A stretch of DNA of 47,037 nucleotides. Origin: Bacteroidota bacterium. Its GTDB lineage: Bacteria > Bacteroidota > Bacteroidia > Sphingobacteriales > Sphingobacteriaceae. The notes beneath the pieces were generated by a model. That model saw only the letters and a program-made list of their open reading frames with translations, was not told the DNA's origin and did no database searches. Position 1 is the first letter of the stretch, and each line of letters starts with the position of its first letter. Made by a program: the position numbers and the translations under genes. Location: contig JAFDZM010000015.1 of the NCBI GenBank assembly GCA_018266915.1, positions 1-47,037 of the forward strand, given 5' to 3'. Shown here piece after piece: positions 9,023 to 17,981 of this stretch.

Positions 9023-10585
9023 TTACAAGGGCAGCGCAATGGTGAATATGGCGCCGTTATTATTGCTGACCGCTATTTTACCGCCATGTGCAGCAATATA
9101 TTGTTTAACGATAGCAAGACCCAAACCGGTGCCACAGTGCTTATTCTTGGTCACAAACGGCTCGAATAAGGTGCTCATGATATCTTTAGGGATACCCGGA
9201 CCGTTGTCACAGATCACCAGCATCAGTTGCTTGTTTTCTGCCCAACCCGAAATATGTATGGTCGGGTCGGTTATTTTATGGTCGTGCAATACATCGGCAG
9301 CATTATTTACCAGGTTGCTGATCACCCTTCTCAATTTGCTTTCATCACCCGGAACGATCTGTCCATCAGGTAAGTAGGAGTGGATGGTAATATTCGGCCA
9401 GCCTTCATGTGTTTTAGCCAGTTCTATAGCTTCACTTACAACTTTGTTAAGGTCGACCGGCACTTTTTGTACAGGTATCTCTTTCAGGAAGTCAAGGAAG
9501 TCTTCAAATATATTAGATGCCTGCTCTGCTGATTGGTCGATCATGTCGATCAACTCATTCCCTTCGCTTTCCTGGCGCATCATATCTGTCATGAACTTGA
9601 TGTTTTTGATAGGCGTGCGCAAATCATGCATCACCATACCTATTACCTGGCCAACGGCAGATAGCTTTTCCTTGCGGATTAGTTTTTCATTCAATTCAGC
9701 ATTACGGATAGCCTGTGCTGCGTTTTGAACGAACAGCTTTAGCAAGTACATTTTCTCCGTTTTTAACGTTTCGTGTTTTTGCAGGAGGGCGAAAACATAG
9801 TAGTTTTCAAGACGTGCCAGTACCAGCTCATCCAGTTGAATTACCTCATCTTTAGCAATATTCGCATTTATTACTCTATCGGTAAGCTGGTCCACGTCTA
9901 CGCGGCCCTCGATAGCACCTATCGAGATAATCTTCTCGTAATGAAGGTCTTTGTCAAGCTTGCCTATCAGCGCCATATCGGTATCAAGCGAACCGGCAAG
10001 TTGTTCGAGTATGTTTTTTAGTAATGAATTAAGCTGATTTTTACTTAAACCTATTGATGATATCGATTCGATTAGTTTCTCTAAGTTGCGAAGTTTATTA
10101 TAGTCGGTAACAGCCTTTGTTGCTATTTGGATGATCTCTTCAGGAGCATACGGTTTGCAATGGTAGCCAACGTTCTGTCCTGCCTGCTCTACGATCTCGT
10201 CAATAGAACGGTCGCTGTAAGCGGTAACAAAAATGATCTCGGCCTTGGCATCATATTTCCTGATCTCAACGGCTGTTTCCAAACCACTCCAGCCGGGCAT
10301 ACGCATGTCTAAGAAAATCACGGCATAAGGATGGCCGTTTTCAATGGCTTGTTTTACTTTTTTAACGCCTTCCATGCCGTTCGATGCTTTATCGACGGTA
10401 AAGGCGGGAATACATTTTGTACGGGTGAGCAATAATGGTTTAGGGCTGCCGAATAAAATATCAAAAGCGCTGTCAATATTATGTTGTTCTTCTGACTTGC
10501 CGTGAGGCATCAGAATGTCCTCGATATTATCCCGCACCATCTCCTCATCGTCAATCACCAGGACAGATGTATTAACTTCATTCAT
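9023..10585 (-). CDS. Receiver-histidine kinase hybrid (REC, GAF-like, HisKA, HATPase)
   Basis: A 520-residue soluble signalling protein. The N-terminal receiver has the acidic pair D12/D13, phospho-acceptor D93 in FLDMRMPGWSG, T121 and K144 in YHCKPY. It is enlarged by about 35 residues between the first helix and second strand (residues 27-62). A central GAF-like or helical sensor segment (about 165-300) follows, then a standard DHp H-box MVMHDLRTPIKN (H320) and an ATPase domain with NLVNNAADVL, CDNGPGIP and GTGLGLAIV. The receiver is the likely input, fed by another kinase. The partner may be the PAS kinase encoded 8 bases downstream, but neither protein has an output DNA-binding domain, so the targets are unknown. 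Confidence 0.9.
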   Translation of the reverse strand: MNEVNTSVLVIDDEEMVRDNIEDILMPHGKSEEQHNIDSAFDILFGSPKPLLLTRTKCIPAFTVDKASNGMEGVKKVKQAIENGHPYAVIFLDMRMPGWSGLETAVEIRKYDAKAEIIFVTAYSDRSIDEIVEQAGQNVGYHCKPYAPEEIIQIATKAVTDYNKLRNLEKLIESISSIGLSKNQLNSLLKNILEQLAGSLDTDMALIGKLDKDLHYEKIISIGAIEGRVDVDQLTDRVINANIAKDEVIQLDELVLARLENYYVFALLQKHETLKTEKMYLLKLFVQNAAQAIRNAELNEKLIRKEKLSAVGQVIGMVMHDLRTPIKNIKFMTDMMRQESEGNELIDMIDQSAEQASNIFEDFLDFLKEIPVQKVPVDLNKVVSEAIELAKTHEGWPNITIHSYLPDGQIVPGDESKLRRVISNLVNNAADVLHDHKITDPTIHISGWAENKQLMLVICDNGPGIPKDIMSTLFEPFVTKNKHCGTGLGLAIVKQYIAAHGGKIAVSNNNGAIFTIALPL

Positions 10586-10739
10586 AGAGTTGTAATAGGT
10601 TTTAATTCAGAGCTTTTACGATTTTGGCAGTAATTAGTTGCAGAATTTGGTTATATTATAATAATATTATTTAAATATTGTAAGTGTCAAAACAACACAT
10701 AAAATAATTTTTGGGGCCGATACTTTCCATGTCAGTCTT

Positions 10740-10770
10740 TTTTATCAGATTTATATATTTTATAGTTTTG
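10740..10770 (+). promoter_or_regulatory. Candidate promoter for the MarC-family gene
   Basis: TAGTTTTG (10763-10770) fits TAnnTTTG, with TTTA 19 bases upstream at 10740-10743 in place of the -33 TTTG. It lies in the 220-base divergent gap that also holds the kinase operon's unseen promoter. Confidence 0.4.
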
Positions 10771-10805
10771 TTTGTGTGTCCGTTCACATCTTAAAATAAA
10801 GGCCT

Positions 10806-11375
10806 ATGCATCCGTTTGTAATGAAGGAAATCCTTTCGGTAACCACCATCCTGTTTGCTATCATCGATATACTGGGCGCCATTCCGGTGATCATTGAATT
10901 GCGGCAAAAAGCCGGGCATATTCAGTCGGAAAAGGCCTCCATTGCGGTGCTGGTGCTGATGATCGGCTTCCTTTTTGCGGGCAATGAACTGCTCGATCTC
11001 ATCGGATTGGATATACAATCCTTCGCCATCGCCGGATCGCTGGTTATATTTTTTATTGCGATGGAAATGATCCTGGGCATACGTTTTTTTAATGAAGAAA
11101 TGCCCGAAACGATATCCATTGTCCCGCTGGCTTTTCCATTGATAGCAGGTGCCGGAACGATGACTACTTTGCTCTCGCTTAAATCACAATATCAAACACA
11201 AAATATTGTGGTAGGCATCATATTAAATACGCTGTTTGTATACCTGGTATTGAAGAACGTAAAATGGCTGGAACGTCTGCTTGGCAAAACCGGGTTGAGT
11301 ATCCTGCGTAAAGCGTTTGGGGTGATCTTATTGGCTATTGCAATTAAGCTGTTTAGGAGTAATACGCATTTGTAG
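10806..11375 (+). CDS. MarC-family integral membrane protein
   Basis: A 189-residue protein with about six hydrophobic segments. The first reads LFAIIDILGAIPVI, the family's variant of the LFxxIDPxGNxPxF signature, and the middle has SIVPLAFPLIAGAGTMTTLL, equivalent to the MarC motif around VPLAxPLxAGPGAI. The fold and length (about 190-220) fit. The molecular function of the family is not established; the original link of marC to multiple antibiotic resistance was later withdrawn, so no resistance role should be read here. An internal Met (residue 6) is an alternative start. Confidence 0.85.
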   Translation: MHPFVMKEILSVTTILFAIIDILGAIPVIIELRQKAGHIQSEKASIAVLVLMIGFLFAGNELLDLIGLDIQSFAIAGSLVIFFIAMEMILGIRFFNEEMPETISIVPLAFPLIAGAGTMTTLLSLKSQYQTQNIVVGIILNTLFVYLVLKNVKWLERLLGKTGLSILRKAFGVILLAIAIKLFRSNTHL

Positions 11376-11385
11376 TGTTGATTAA

Positions 11386-11841
11386 TTATTGCTTTACTTC
11401 CACAGTTTTTATATCGTAGGTTACGCCACTGTAAGTAATAGGAGTGTGCAGCGTTATAAATGTTTTGCCATTTGAGGTTGATATTACGCCCTGGGAACCG
11501 CCCCATGTTACTGTATTCCCGTTCTGGCTCCATGTTCCGGTAACTTCTGCTTGCCCTGGCATGCCGATCCATGTTCCTGTTGGTGGAAAGGAAGCCGAAT
11601 GAGGAGCGACAAAACAGGTATCTGTGCCTATATACTTTATTGTATAAGTCTGGTCCTTATTGAAAGTTAATACGTTACCTTCCATACATGGATACTGATT
11701 TGCATTAACATGTAAAGGAATCAAGCTGTTGTCATCCCATGAGTACAAACTCCATGAACCAGTAACGTCTATGGGTTTATTATCTTTTTTGCAGGTGGCA
11801 AACATTAAAACTGCCGGGATAAGGATAAGTAGTTTTCGCAT
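11386..11841 (-). CDS. Small lipocalin-like lipoprotein
   Basis: About 151 residues. The N-terminus MRKLLILIPAVLMFATCKKD is a lipoprotein signal peptide with the lipid-accepting cysteine at about residue 17, so the product should sit in the inner or outer membrane facing the periplasm or surface. The rest is beta-rich with several W and G (GSWSLYSWDD, GTWIGMPGQ, VTGTWSQNGNTVTWGG), the pattern of the lipocalin-like proteins common in Bacteroidota. A TTG start 24 bases upstream exists but the ATG gives the better signal peptide. It has no co-directional close neighbour and converges with the marC-like gene 10 bases away. Function unknown. Confidence 0.75.
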   Translation of the reverse strand: MRKLLILIPAVLMFATCKKDNKPIDVTGSWSLYSWDDNSLIPLHVNANQYPCMEGNVLTFNKDQTYTIKYIGTDTCFVAPHSASFPPTGTWIGMPGQAEVTGTWSQNGNTVTWGGSQGVISTSNGKTFITLHTPITYSGVTYDIKTVEVKQ

Positions 11842-11945
11842 TTTATTTAGGTTTGCTATACCCAAAAATATAGTTTTCGGATTTGAATATCAAGAATTGC
11901 GGATTGTTCAAAATATGCATTTTCTCACATCTGCATATTTGCACA

Positions 11946-13106
11946 TCACTTCATCAACCTCGCTACAAACATCGTATCCGCCTTATTTTCATAACCTTTC
12001 AATACAGTTTGCTTTTCCAGCTTTAAGCCGACTTCCTTTACCAGAAAATCAACATTGGCTTCATTTTCTGCTTTAAAAGCCGAGCAGGTGATATAGATAA
12101 GTGGTTTGCCTGGTTTAAGGTATTTCACCACGTTGCGGGCAATGCTTTGCTGTAGTTTTTGAAAGAAACTGATCTTTTGTGGTTCAAACTGGCTGATCAT
12201 CTCCGGCGTTCGTCCCCAGGTACCGGAACCACTGCATGGTGCGTCCAGGATGATGCCGTCAAATTCATAATTGTGCAGCTCTGGGTCGACGTTCTGTGTC
12301 AGGTCCAATATCTTCCTTTGATATTTGATCAATCCGGCCTGCTGAAAACGCTCATCAAGATTGGCTAAGATAGATTCACGTATATCAGATACTACTAATT
12401 TTAAATTAGGTTCTAATTCGTGAAGCAGTAAGCTTTTCCCACCCGAAGCGGCACAGGCATCCCACCATGCGTCCCATTTCTCTGGTTTAAAGTAGTTTGC
12501 AGTTTGCTGCGAGGATAAGTCCTGTACTTCAAAGAAGGTCTGTTGAGGAAAAAGCGTCTCCAACCGGGTGCCATTGGGTAATGAGAAGCAGCCATTGCCC
12601 TCATCTTTAAAAGTGATGCTTTCTTTAGTAAGTACCGACTTTACATTTTGTTCAAAGCCTTTACGAACCCGGATAAACAGATCTGGCTGAACGAAAAAGG
12701 ATTTCAAAAATGCCTGTTTATCAACTCCATCCGAAAGCTCTGCCGACCATGGGAAAACATCCGTCAGTTTAAAATCGGGATAAGTCGTTTTAACCAGCTT
12801 GAGTTTTTCATCGATATCAAAGCCAATGCAAAGCGCCCATTCAGGCTTAAAATGCTGTAAAAAAGAGTTGGTTTGCGAGTTACACAAGAACTCGGCTACA
12901 ATAAGCCGGTCTTCAGTTGGCGTATTGTAAAGGGCCTTTCCTAAACGGAAGTAGTTATACATCAAACGGTTGGCTACACGCCTGTCGTTTGATCCCATCT
13001 GTTTATTTTGACGATAGAAGCCTGGCAAAAACTTACTTAGGGGCGTTTCGGCCGGGTAGCTACCCAATATTCGCTGAAACGTTTTAAGCTGGTTTAATGC
13101 CTTCAT
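11946..13106 (-). CDS. RsmB/NOP2-family RNA (cytosine-5) methyltransferase
   Basis: A 386-residue SAM-dependent methyltransferase of the RsmB/NOL1/NOP2/Sun family, which modifies cytosines in rRNA or tRNA. The SAM-binding GGKSLLLHEL replaces the usual AAPGGKT block, and the two catalytic cysteines occur in DAPCSGSGTWGR and ITCSAFKAENE. An N-terminal helical domain (about 1-130) resembles the NusB-like region of RsmB without being a clear match. The exact target base cannot be told. It starts inside the stop codon of the upstream lipoprotein gene (4-base ATGA overlap), implying translational coupling in a guaA-lipoprotein-methyltransferase operon. Confidence 0.88.
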   Translation of the reverse strand: MKALNQLKTFQRILGSYPAETPLSKFLPGFYRQNKQMGSNDRRVANRLMYNYFRLGKALYNTPTEDRLIVAEFLCNSQTNSFLQHFKPEWALCIGFDIDEKLKLVKTTYPDFKLTDVFPWSAELSDGVDKQAFLKSFFVQPDLFIRVRKGFEQNVKSVLTKESITFKDEGNGCFSLPNGTRLETLFPQQTFFEVQDLSSQQTANYFKPEKWDAWWDACAASGGKSLLLHELEPNLKLVVSDIRESILANLDERFQQAGLIKYQRKILDLTQNVDPELHNYEFDGIILDAPCSGSGTWGRTPEMISQFEPQKISFFQKLQQSIARNVVKYLKPGKPLIYITCSAFKAENEANVDFLVKEVGLKLEKQTVLKGYENKADTMFVARLMK

Positions 13107-14356
13107 TCTACCTTTTTTAACTCAAAATTATTGTATTCGAGCACATTTACATGGGTGTTGATCCACCCCAGGCCCGGTTTTTTGATAAATCTATACTTAT
13201 TAAGTAAACCTGTAAAGTCTTTTTTGTCCAATTTTTTCAGATCATCCGGATTTTCGCCCAATAATGCACCAAAATACAATCCTTCATCAAAGCCCATCAT
13301 GGCATAATGGGTAGGCTCGCTGCGATAAGCTTTGCGGTAATTACGGATAAAAGCCGATATCTGCGGCGATTTATAATCAACCCGGTCGGTATTGGTGATA
13401 TGTGTTTTCAATCGTTGCAGAAGGTCTGGCTTAAGATAACTAAACTTTATCCAACTTGGGTGACCAAACAAAGTAACCGGGTATTTCTTAGCAAGTGAAT
13501 CCAGCGAACGCAGCGTTACCACCAGGAATTGTTGATTAGTCGATGGTATCACGAATACATTCTCTTCGGTTGCTGATAGCTGAGGTACCAATTCATCCAA
13601 TCTGCCACGAACTATAGTAGTAGCAATGACTTTGGTTTTGCGTTTGCTCAAGCTATCTACTCCTTTTTTGAAAGGAGTGATGTATTTATTATCGTCACTA
13701 TATCCTGATTTCAGTATAAAAACTTTCTTAGGCTTATAATGCTCGTTGATAAATTCCGCCGTTCCCCATGCATGATATTCCAACGGTGTGGCTACTGTGA
13801 CTAAAAATTGATCTTTTACTGTCGCCGGCGCAGCCGGTGAAAGGGGGGAAACTGTAGGTATAACTTTCCCTGAACCGGCCAGTACGTTGGCAAATGCCTG
13901 CAAATCATCCGGAAAAACAGGGCCAACCACCAAATCACTGGTGCGGATAGCAGGCGTTACGGCCAAATTGCTTGATGCAGCAGGGGTGTCTTTTGTATCA
14001 AAAACCTGTAGCTTATAGTTGTAACCTTTTGCAGTAAGTGAATCCAAAGCCATTTTGAAGCCCTGGTAATAATCCAATGAAAGATTAGCGCGGCTTAAAG
14101 TAGCAGGTGTGTATTGTGCGCCAGCGTTCAGATCGTCCAAAGTGAAAGGCAGCAGCATGGATATGGTCGATACCCTTGCCGTTGCAGGTTTTTCGGCGGC
14201 TTTTTCAGCTTCCTTTTTTGCTTCAGGCGTTTTAGGATGCGGTGGAGCAGAAACGGTATACACTTTCGGCGAACACGCCGCCAATGCCACAATACCTGCT
14301 AAAACTAACCACTTACTCCCACTCAATAGTAGCCGGTGGTTTCGAACTGATGTCAT
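13103..14356 (-). CDS. Lipoprotein with periplasmic binding protein type I fold (LppC/LivK-like)
   Basis: About 417 residues. The N-terminus has a hydrophobic stretch ending in ALAACSPK, a lipobox with the cysteine near residue 29. The mature part ([16 protein letters not shown]..., [43 protein letters not shown]) reads like the type I periplasmic binding fold used by amino acid ABC receptors and by LppC/LpoA, the lipoprotein activator of peptidoglycan synthase. No ABC permease or ATPase gene is nearby, so a structural or regulatory role is as likely as transport. The ATG lies 44 bases inside guaA; an in-frame TTG nearer the signal core (starting [11 protein letters not shown]) is an alternative. 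Confidence 0.75.
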   Translation of the reverse strand: MTSVRNHRLLLSGSKWLVLAGIVALAACSPKVYTVSAPPHPKTPEAKKEAEKAAEKPATARVSTISMLLPFTLDDLNAGAQYTPATLSRANLSLDYYQGFKMALDSLTAKGYNYKLQVFDTKDTPAASSNLAVTPAIRTSDLVVGPVFPDDLQAFANVLAGSGKVIPTVSPLSPAAPATVKDQFLVTVATPLEYHAWGTAEFINEHYKPKKVFILKSGYSDDNKYITPFKKGVDSLSKRKTKVIATTIVRGRLDELVPQLSATEENVFVIPSTNQQFLVVTLRSLDSLAKKYPVTLFGHPSWIKFSYLKPDLLQRLKTHITNTDRVDYKSPQISAFIRNYRKAYRSEPTHYAMMGFDEGLYFGALLGENPDDLKKLDKKDFTGLLNKYRFIKKPGLGWINTHVNVLEYNNFELKKVE

Positions 14357-15842
14357 ATACTACCCGGTTGATACCTTTTACGTTATTGATGATCTCATTT
14401 GAGATTTTAGCCAGCAGATCGTACGGAAGGTGGCACCAGTCGGCTGTCATACCGTCTAATGATTCCACCGCGCGAAGGCATACTACATTTTCGTAAGTAC
14501 GCTCATCGCCCATAACACCTACCGACTGCACCGGTAAAAATATGGTACCGGCCTGCCAAACTTTATCGTAAACACCGGCCGACCGCAAATTGTTGATATA
14601 AATTGCATCAGCCTCCTGTAATATGTGTACTTTTTGTGGGGTAACCTCGCCTAATATCCTGATAGCCAGTCCCGGACCAGGGAATGGGTGACGGCCTAAA
14701 ATGTTCTGGTCAATACCTAAAGCCTTACCTACTTTACGAACTTCATCCTTAAATAAGGTGTTCAGAGGCTCTACTACCTTCAGTTTCATAAAGTCAGGCA
14801 AGCCGCCTACGTTATGGTGTGATTTGATAGTAGCCGACGGCCCTTTTACCGATACCGACTCGATCACGTCAGGATAAATAGTTCCCTGACCAAGCCATTT
14901 TACATCTTGTACCTGGTGTGCTTCGTCATCAAATACTTCGATGAAGACACGACCGATGGCTTTACGTTTTTTCTCAGGATCGGTTAATCCTGCAAGGGCA
15001 TCGTAAAAACGTTGTTTTGCATCAACGCCTTTCACGTTCAGACCCATGTGTTTGTAAGAATCTAATACAGATTCAAACTCATCTTTACGAAGTAAGCCGT
15101 TATCTACGAAAATGCAATACAGGTTTTTGCCGATAGCGTGATGCAATAACACCGCAGCTACCGATGAATCAACACCTCCTGAAAGCCCAAGCACTACTTT
15201 ATCGTTACCTAATTTTTCCTTCAGTGCTGCAACAGTGGTTTCAACAAACGAATCCGGTGTCCAACCCTGTGAGCAACCACAGATATCAACCAAAAAGTTT
15301 TGCAGCAATTGCTTGCCGTCGATACTGTGGGTTACCTCCGGGTGGAATTGTATACCGTAAGTTTGGGTGTCTTTTATATGATAAGCAGCCACCTTTACAG
15401 TTTCGGTGCTGGCAATAATTTCAAAATCATCTGCAATGCGGGCAATAGTATCGGCATGCGACATCCAAACCTGTGATCCCTCAGGCACCTGTTTAAATAA
15501 TGGGTGGTTCTTCTCGATGTAATGAAGATTAGCCCGGCCGTACTCGCGAGTGCTGGATGGCAGTACTTCGCCACCATTAAAATGTGCAATATATTGCGCA
15601 CCATAGCAAACACCCAATATCGGCATTGTTTTGTGGTGTTTTGAAAATTCAAAATGAGGGGCGTCTTCCTGGCGAACTGAATAAGGACTGCCTGAAAGGA
15701 TGATACCTTTTACTGAACTGTCGATTTCGGGAATGTGGTTGAACGGGTGGATCTCACAATAGATATTGAGCTCCCTGACACGGCGCGCTATTAATTGGGT
15801 AAACTGTGAGCCGAAGTCAAGAATGAGGATTTTTTCTTGCAT
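14313..15842 (-). CDS. guaA: GMP synthase (glutamine-hydrolysing)
   Basis: A 509-residue enzyme converting XMP to GMP with glutamine and ATP, the last step of guanine nucleotide synthesis. The N-terminal class I amidotransferase domain has nucleophile Cys in [13 protein letters not shown] (about residue 80) and the His/Glu pair in [10 protein letters not shown]. The ATP pyrophosphatase domain has the PP-loop [14 protein letters not shown]. The C-terminal dimerisation domain ends with PPATIEWE, a highly conserved GuaA terminus. The ATG at 15842 is preferred over a TTG two codons upstream. It leads an overlapping operon with the binding-protein-like lipoprotein and the RNA methyltransferase. 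Confidence 0.98.
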   Translation of the reverse strand: MQEKILILDFGSQFTQLIARRVRELNIYCEIHPFNHIPEIDSSVKGIILSGSPYSVRQEDAPHFEFSKHHKTMPILGVCYGAQYIAHFNGGEVLPSSTREYGRANLHYIEKNHPLFKQVPEGSQVWMSHADTIARIADDFEIIASTETVKVAAYHIKDTQTYGIQFHPEVTHSIDGKQLLQNFLVDICGCSQGWTPDSFVETTVAALKEKLGNDKVVLGLSGGVDSSVAAVLLHHAIGKNLYCIFVDNGLLRKDEFESVLDSYKHMGLNVKGVDAKQRFYDALAGLTDPEKKRKAIGRVFIEVFDDEAHQVQDVKWLGQGTIYPDVIESVSVKGPSATIKSHHNVGGLPDFMKLKVVEPLNTLFKDEVRKVGKALGIDQNILGRHPFPGPGLAIRILGEVTPQKVHILQEADAIYINNLRSAGVYDKVWQAGTIFLPVQSVGVMGDERTYENVVCLRAVESLDGMTADWCHLPYDLLAKISNEIINNVKGINRVVYDISSKPPATIEWE

Positions 15843-15860
15843 GGGCAAAGATAGGGTTTA

Positions 15861-15947
15861 GATGTGAGATTTGAGATAGGAGATTTGAGATTGTTGCTTT
15901 AGAGTGTTTTGTTGAAAGGTTGGAAAGTTGTAAGGTTGAAATGTTGG
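15861..15947. repeat. Short degenerate direct repeats
   Basis: Variants of GAGATTTGAGAT occur several times at 15861-15892, followed by variants of AAGGTTGAAATGTTG at 15911-15947. These low-complexity runs fill the gap between guaA and the TolB-like gene. Units are too short and irregular for a CRISPR array. Confidence 0.55.
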
Positions 15948-16012
15948 TTTTGGTTGTTAATCGCCAAGCTTTATAAAAGATAGTTTTTATATTTATAGTC
16001 TAAACCAGAACT

Positions 16013-16885
16013 ATGAGAAGGGTGTTGTTTTTGTTCTTAGCCTTTTATGTGTCAAAGGCCGCAGGTCAAAACAAATCGTATGATTATTGTTATCGAACGG
16101 GCCCTGCGAGTTTCCGGCTTTATTCCGTAGCCGACAAAAAGGACTATCCGATTTTAAAATCCAAGCGCCACATTTCAGACGCCTCACTTTCGCCGGATGG
16201 CAAAAAAGTAGCTTATTGCTTTTATCCATCCCGCAATGCCAGAAAACTTATCGCTATAATTGATCTCAACACCAAACGCAAAATTGTACTCAATACTCAT
16301 GGCACTGATTGCGAAGAACCGGAATGGTCACCAGACGGCAAACTAATAGCTTATAATATTTGGAATGAAAAGCTAAAGAAAAGGGATATTGCTGTCATAG
16401 ACGCGGATAATAAATGGTTTAAAATTCTAACTCGCAGAATGCCTGAAATATGGGGAGTCTCCTGGACCAGCGACAGTAAGAAGATAATCGCAAGCGATTT
16501 AGATTCGGTCTTTTTTATAGACCTTAACGGGGAAATTACTAATATTTACAAAACTTCAGACATTGCAAAAAACAGGTGGTGCAGAGATTTTAGATTAACC
16601 ACAGATGGGAAAAAATTGGTTTTTCTCTATCATGTGGATGAAATTGTTAATAGTACAGGGGGCTCATCAGCAGTTTTTGTTTATGATATGATCACAAAGA
16701 AAAAATTTAGAATTTCGCCAAAGGGTTATCATTTTACAAATGTTATTATTTACCATAATACGGTCCTGGCTAGCGGGGAAAAAGCGAGTGGAGTTCCCAA
16801 TTCGGGTGTCTATGCTATTGATCTGGATGGGAAAAATTTCAGGCTTTTCCTTCCTAATGCAAGTGACATAACGGTAAAGAACTAA
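16013..16885 (+). CDS. Secreted TolB-like beta-propeller protein
   Basis: A 290-residue protein with a signal peptide (MRRVLFLFLAFYVSKAAGQ, cut near AAG-Q). The mature part carries WD40/TolB-type beta-propeller repeats, clearest as ASLSPDGKKVAY, PEWSPDGKLIAY and VSWTSDSKKIIA, spaced by about 45 residues. Such periplasmic propellers bind proteins or glycans; there is no catalytic domain and no adjoining Tol genes. Its stop overlaps that of the convergent VOC gene. Single-gene unit; specific role unknown. Confidence 0.7.
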   Translation: MRRVLFLFLAFYVSKAAGQNKSYDYCYRTGPASFRLYSVADKKDYPILKSKRHISDASLSPDGKKVAYCFYPSRNARKLIAIIDLNTKRKIVLNTHGTDCEEPEWSPDGKLIAYNIWNEKLKKRDIAVIDADNKWFKILTRRMPEIWGVSWTSDSKKIIASDLDSVFFIDLNGEITNIYKTSDIAKNRWCRDFRLTTDGKKLVFLYHVDEIVNSTGGSSAVFVYDMITKKKFRISPKGYHFTNVIIYHNTVLASGEKASGVPNSGVYAIDLDGKNFRLFLPNASDITVKN

Positions 16886-17277
16886 ATCACCCCTTCCGGC
16901 ACAGAATGCAATGCAATGCGGTTCCCCTCTGTATCCAAGAAAACTGCCATATAGCCATGCTCGGGCGATATTTGTGTTTTAGGGATGATGACTTTTCCTC
17001 CGGCTACTTTCACTTTGTCCAGTACGAGTTGTACATCAGGGTTGCCGTTCAGGTAAACCAGCGGACCGCTTTGGGCGGATGGCTTGTAAAAATCGCCACT
17101 GCTGCAGATAGCGCCGCCAACACTCATCGGGCTTTCTGTTGGAAATAACCGCATTTGTAATTGTGGCATATCCAGCGGTGTCATTTTTATATCGAAAATA
17201 GTTTCATAGAATTTTTGCGCACGATTAAGGTCTGTCGCGGGGATTTCGAACCAGCTAATGGCGTGTTTGAATATCAT
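16882..17277 (-). CDS. VOC-family protein (glyoxalase/dioxygenase fold)
   Basis: A 131-residue protein with two beta-alpha-beta-beta-beta modules: ISWFEIPATDLNRAQKFYETIFD at the start and the typical closing element GYMAVFLDTEGNRIALHS. This is the vicinal oxygen chelate fold, whose members include glyoxalase I and extradiol dioxygenases, but most small single-copy ones are uncharacterised. The E near GNRIALHS corresponds to usual metal-binding positions only loosely. The gene converges on the TolB-like gene, sharing 4 bases. Confidence 0.85.
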   Translation of the reverse strand: MIFKHAISWFEIPATDLNRAQKFYETIFDIKMTPLDMPQLQMRLFPTESPMSVGGAICSSGDFYKPSAQSGPLVYLNGNPDVQLVLDKVKVAGGKVIIPKTQISPEHGYMAVFLDTEGNRIALHSVPEGVI

Positions 17278-17399
17278 AGGGGCAGCAGTTAATTTTATAA
17301 ATATATAGAATAAATATTAAATATTTGTTGAAATTAAACTATAAGGAAATTTCGTATGTCTATATAAAAGACCGACAAAAAATAAATATTTTAGTTGCT

Positions 17400-17948
17400 A
17401 TGTCATTAAGCACCCGTTTAGCCACTTTTGAAGATGTAAACGAATTGCTCGAGCTGATCGCTTTATCAGCCCGGGGGTTAAGTAATGGTTATTATTCTAC
17501 TGCACAAACTGAGGGGGCTATTAAATATGTTTTTGGCGTTGATAGTCAATTAATACAGGATGGCACCTATTATGTTGTCGAATCAAAGGATTGTTTGGTT
17601 GCCTGCGGTGGGTGGAGCATGAGAAGCACGCTTTTTGGCGGCGATCAGCATAAAAGTGACACTGACCCGTTGCTAAACCCTGCAATAGATGCCGCCCGTA
17701 TTCGTGCATTTTTCGTCCACCCGGATTGGGCCCGCCAGGGGATAGGGAAGATGCTGATAGGCGTATGTGAAAAAGCAGCGCATCAGTATGGATTTACCAA
17801 AATGGAGATTGGTTCTACATTGCCGGGCGTTCCGCTTTATGAATCGATGGGTTATTACCAGTCGAAGAAGATTAGTGTGCCATTGCCTGATGGCGGTCAT
17901 TTGCCCGTGATAAATATGAAAAAGGATTTAAACCTTTCGCGCAGTTAA
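17400..17948 (+). CDS. GNAT-family N-acetyltransferase
   Basis: About 182 residues with the GNAT fold. The acetyl-CoA binding motif A is present as IRAFFVHPDWARQGIGKMLIGVCEKAA (R/QxxGxG/A as RQGIGK), followed by a motif-B-like GSTLPGVPLYESMGY. The acceptor, a small molecule or protein amine, cannot be deduced. The frame is open 75 bases further upstream, but I prefer the ATG at 17400, where homology-like sequence (SLSTRLATFEDVNELLELI) begins. It is followed at 33 bases by the esterase gene on the same strand, so co-transcription is possible. Confidence 0.85.
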   Translation: MSLSTRLATFEDVNELLELIALSARGLSNGYYSTAQTEGAIKYVFGVDSQLIQDGTYYVVESKDCLVACGGWSMRSTLFGGDQHKSDTDPLLNPAIDAARIRAFFVHPDWARQGIGKMLIGVCEKAAHQYGFTKMEIGSTLPGVPLYESMGYYQSKKISVPLPDGGHLPVINMKKDLNLSRS

Positions 17949-17981
17949 AGTCCAATTGACTTTAACGGTTACAGCCCTAAC

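Noticed and set aside
10806..11375. Antibiotic resistance gene (MarC)
   Set aside because: Only the family name suggests it; marC is no longer held to cause multiple resistance.
15861..15947. Possible CRISPR or minisatellite
   Set aside because: Units of 10-15 bases are irregular and have no spacers; no cas gene is present.
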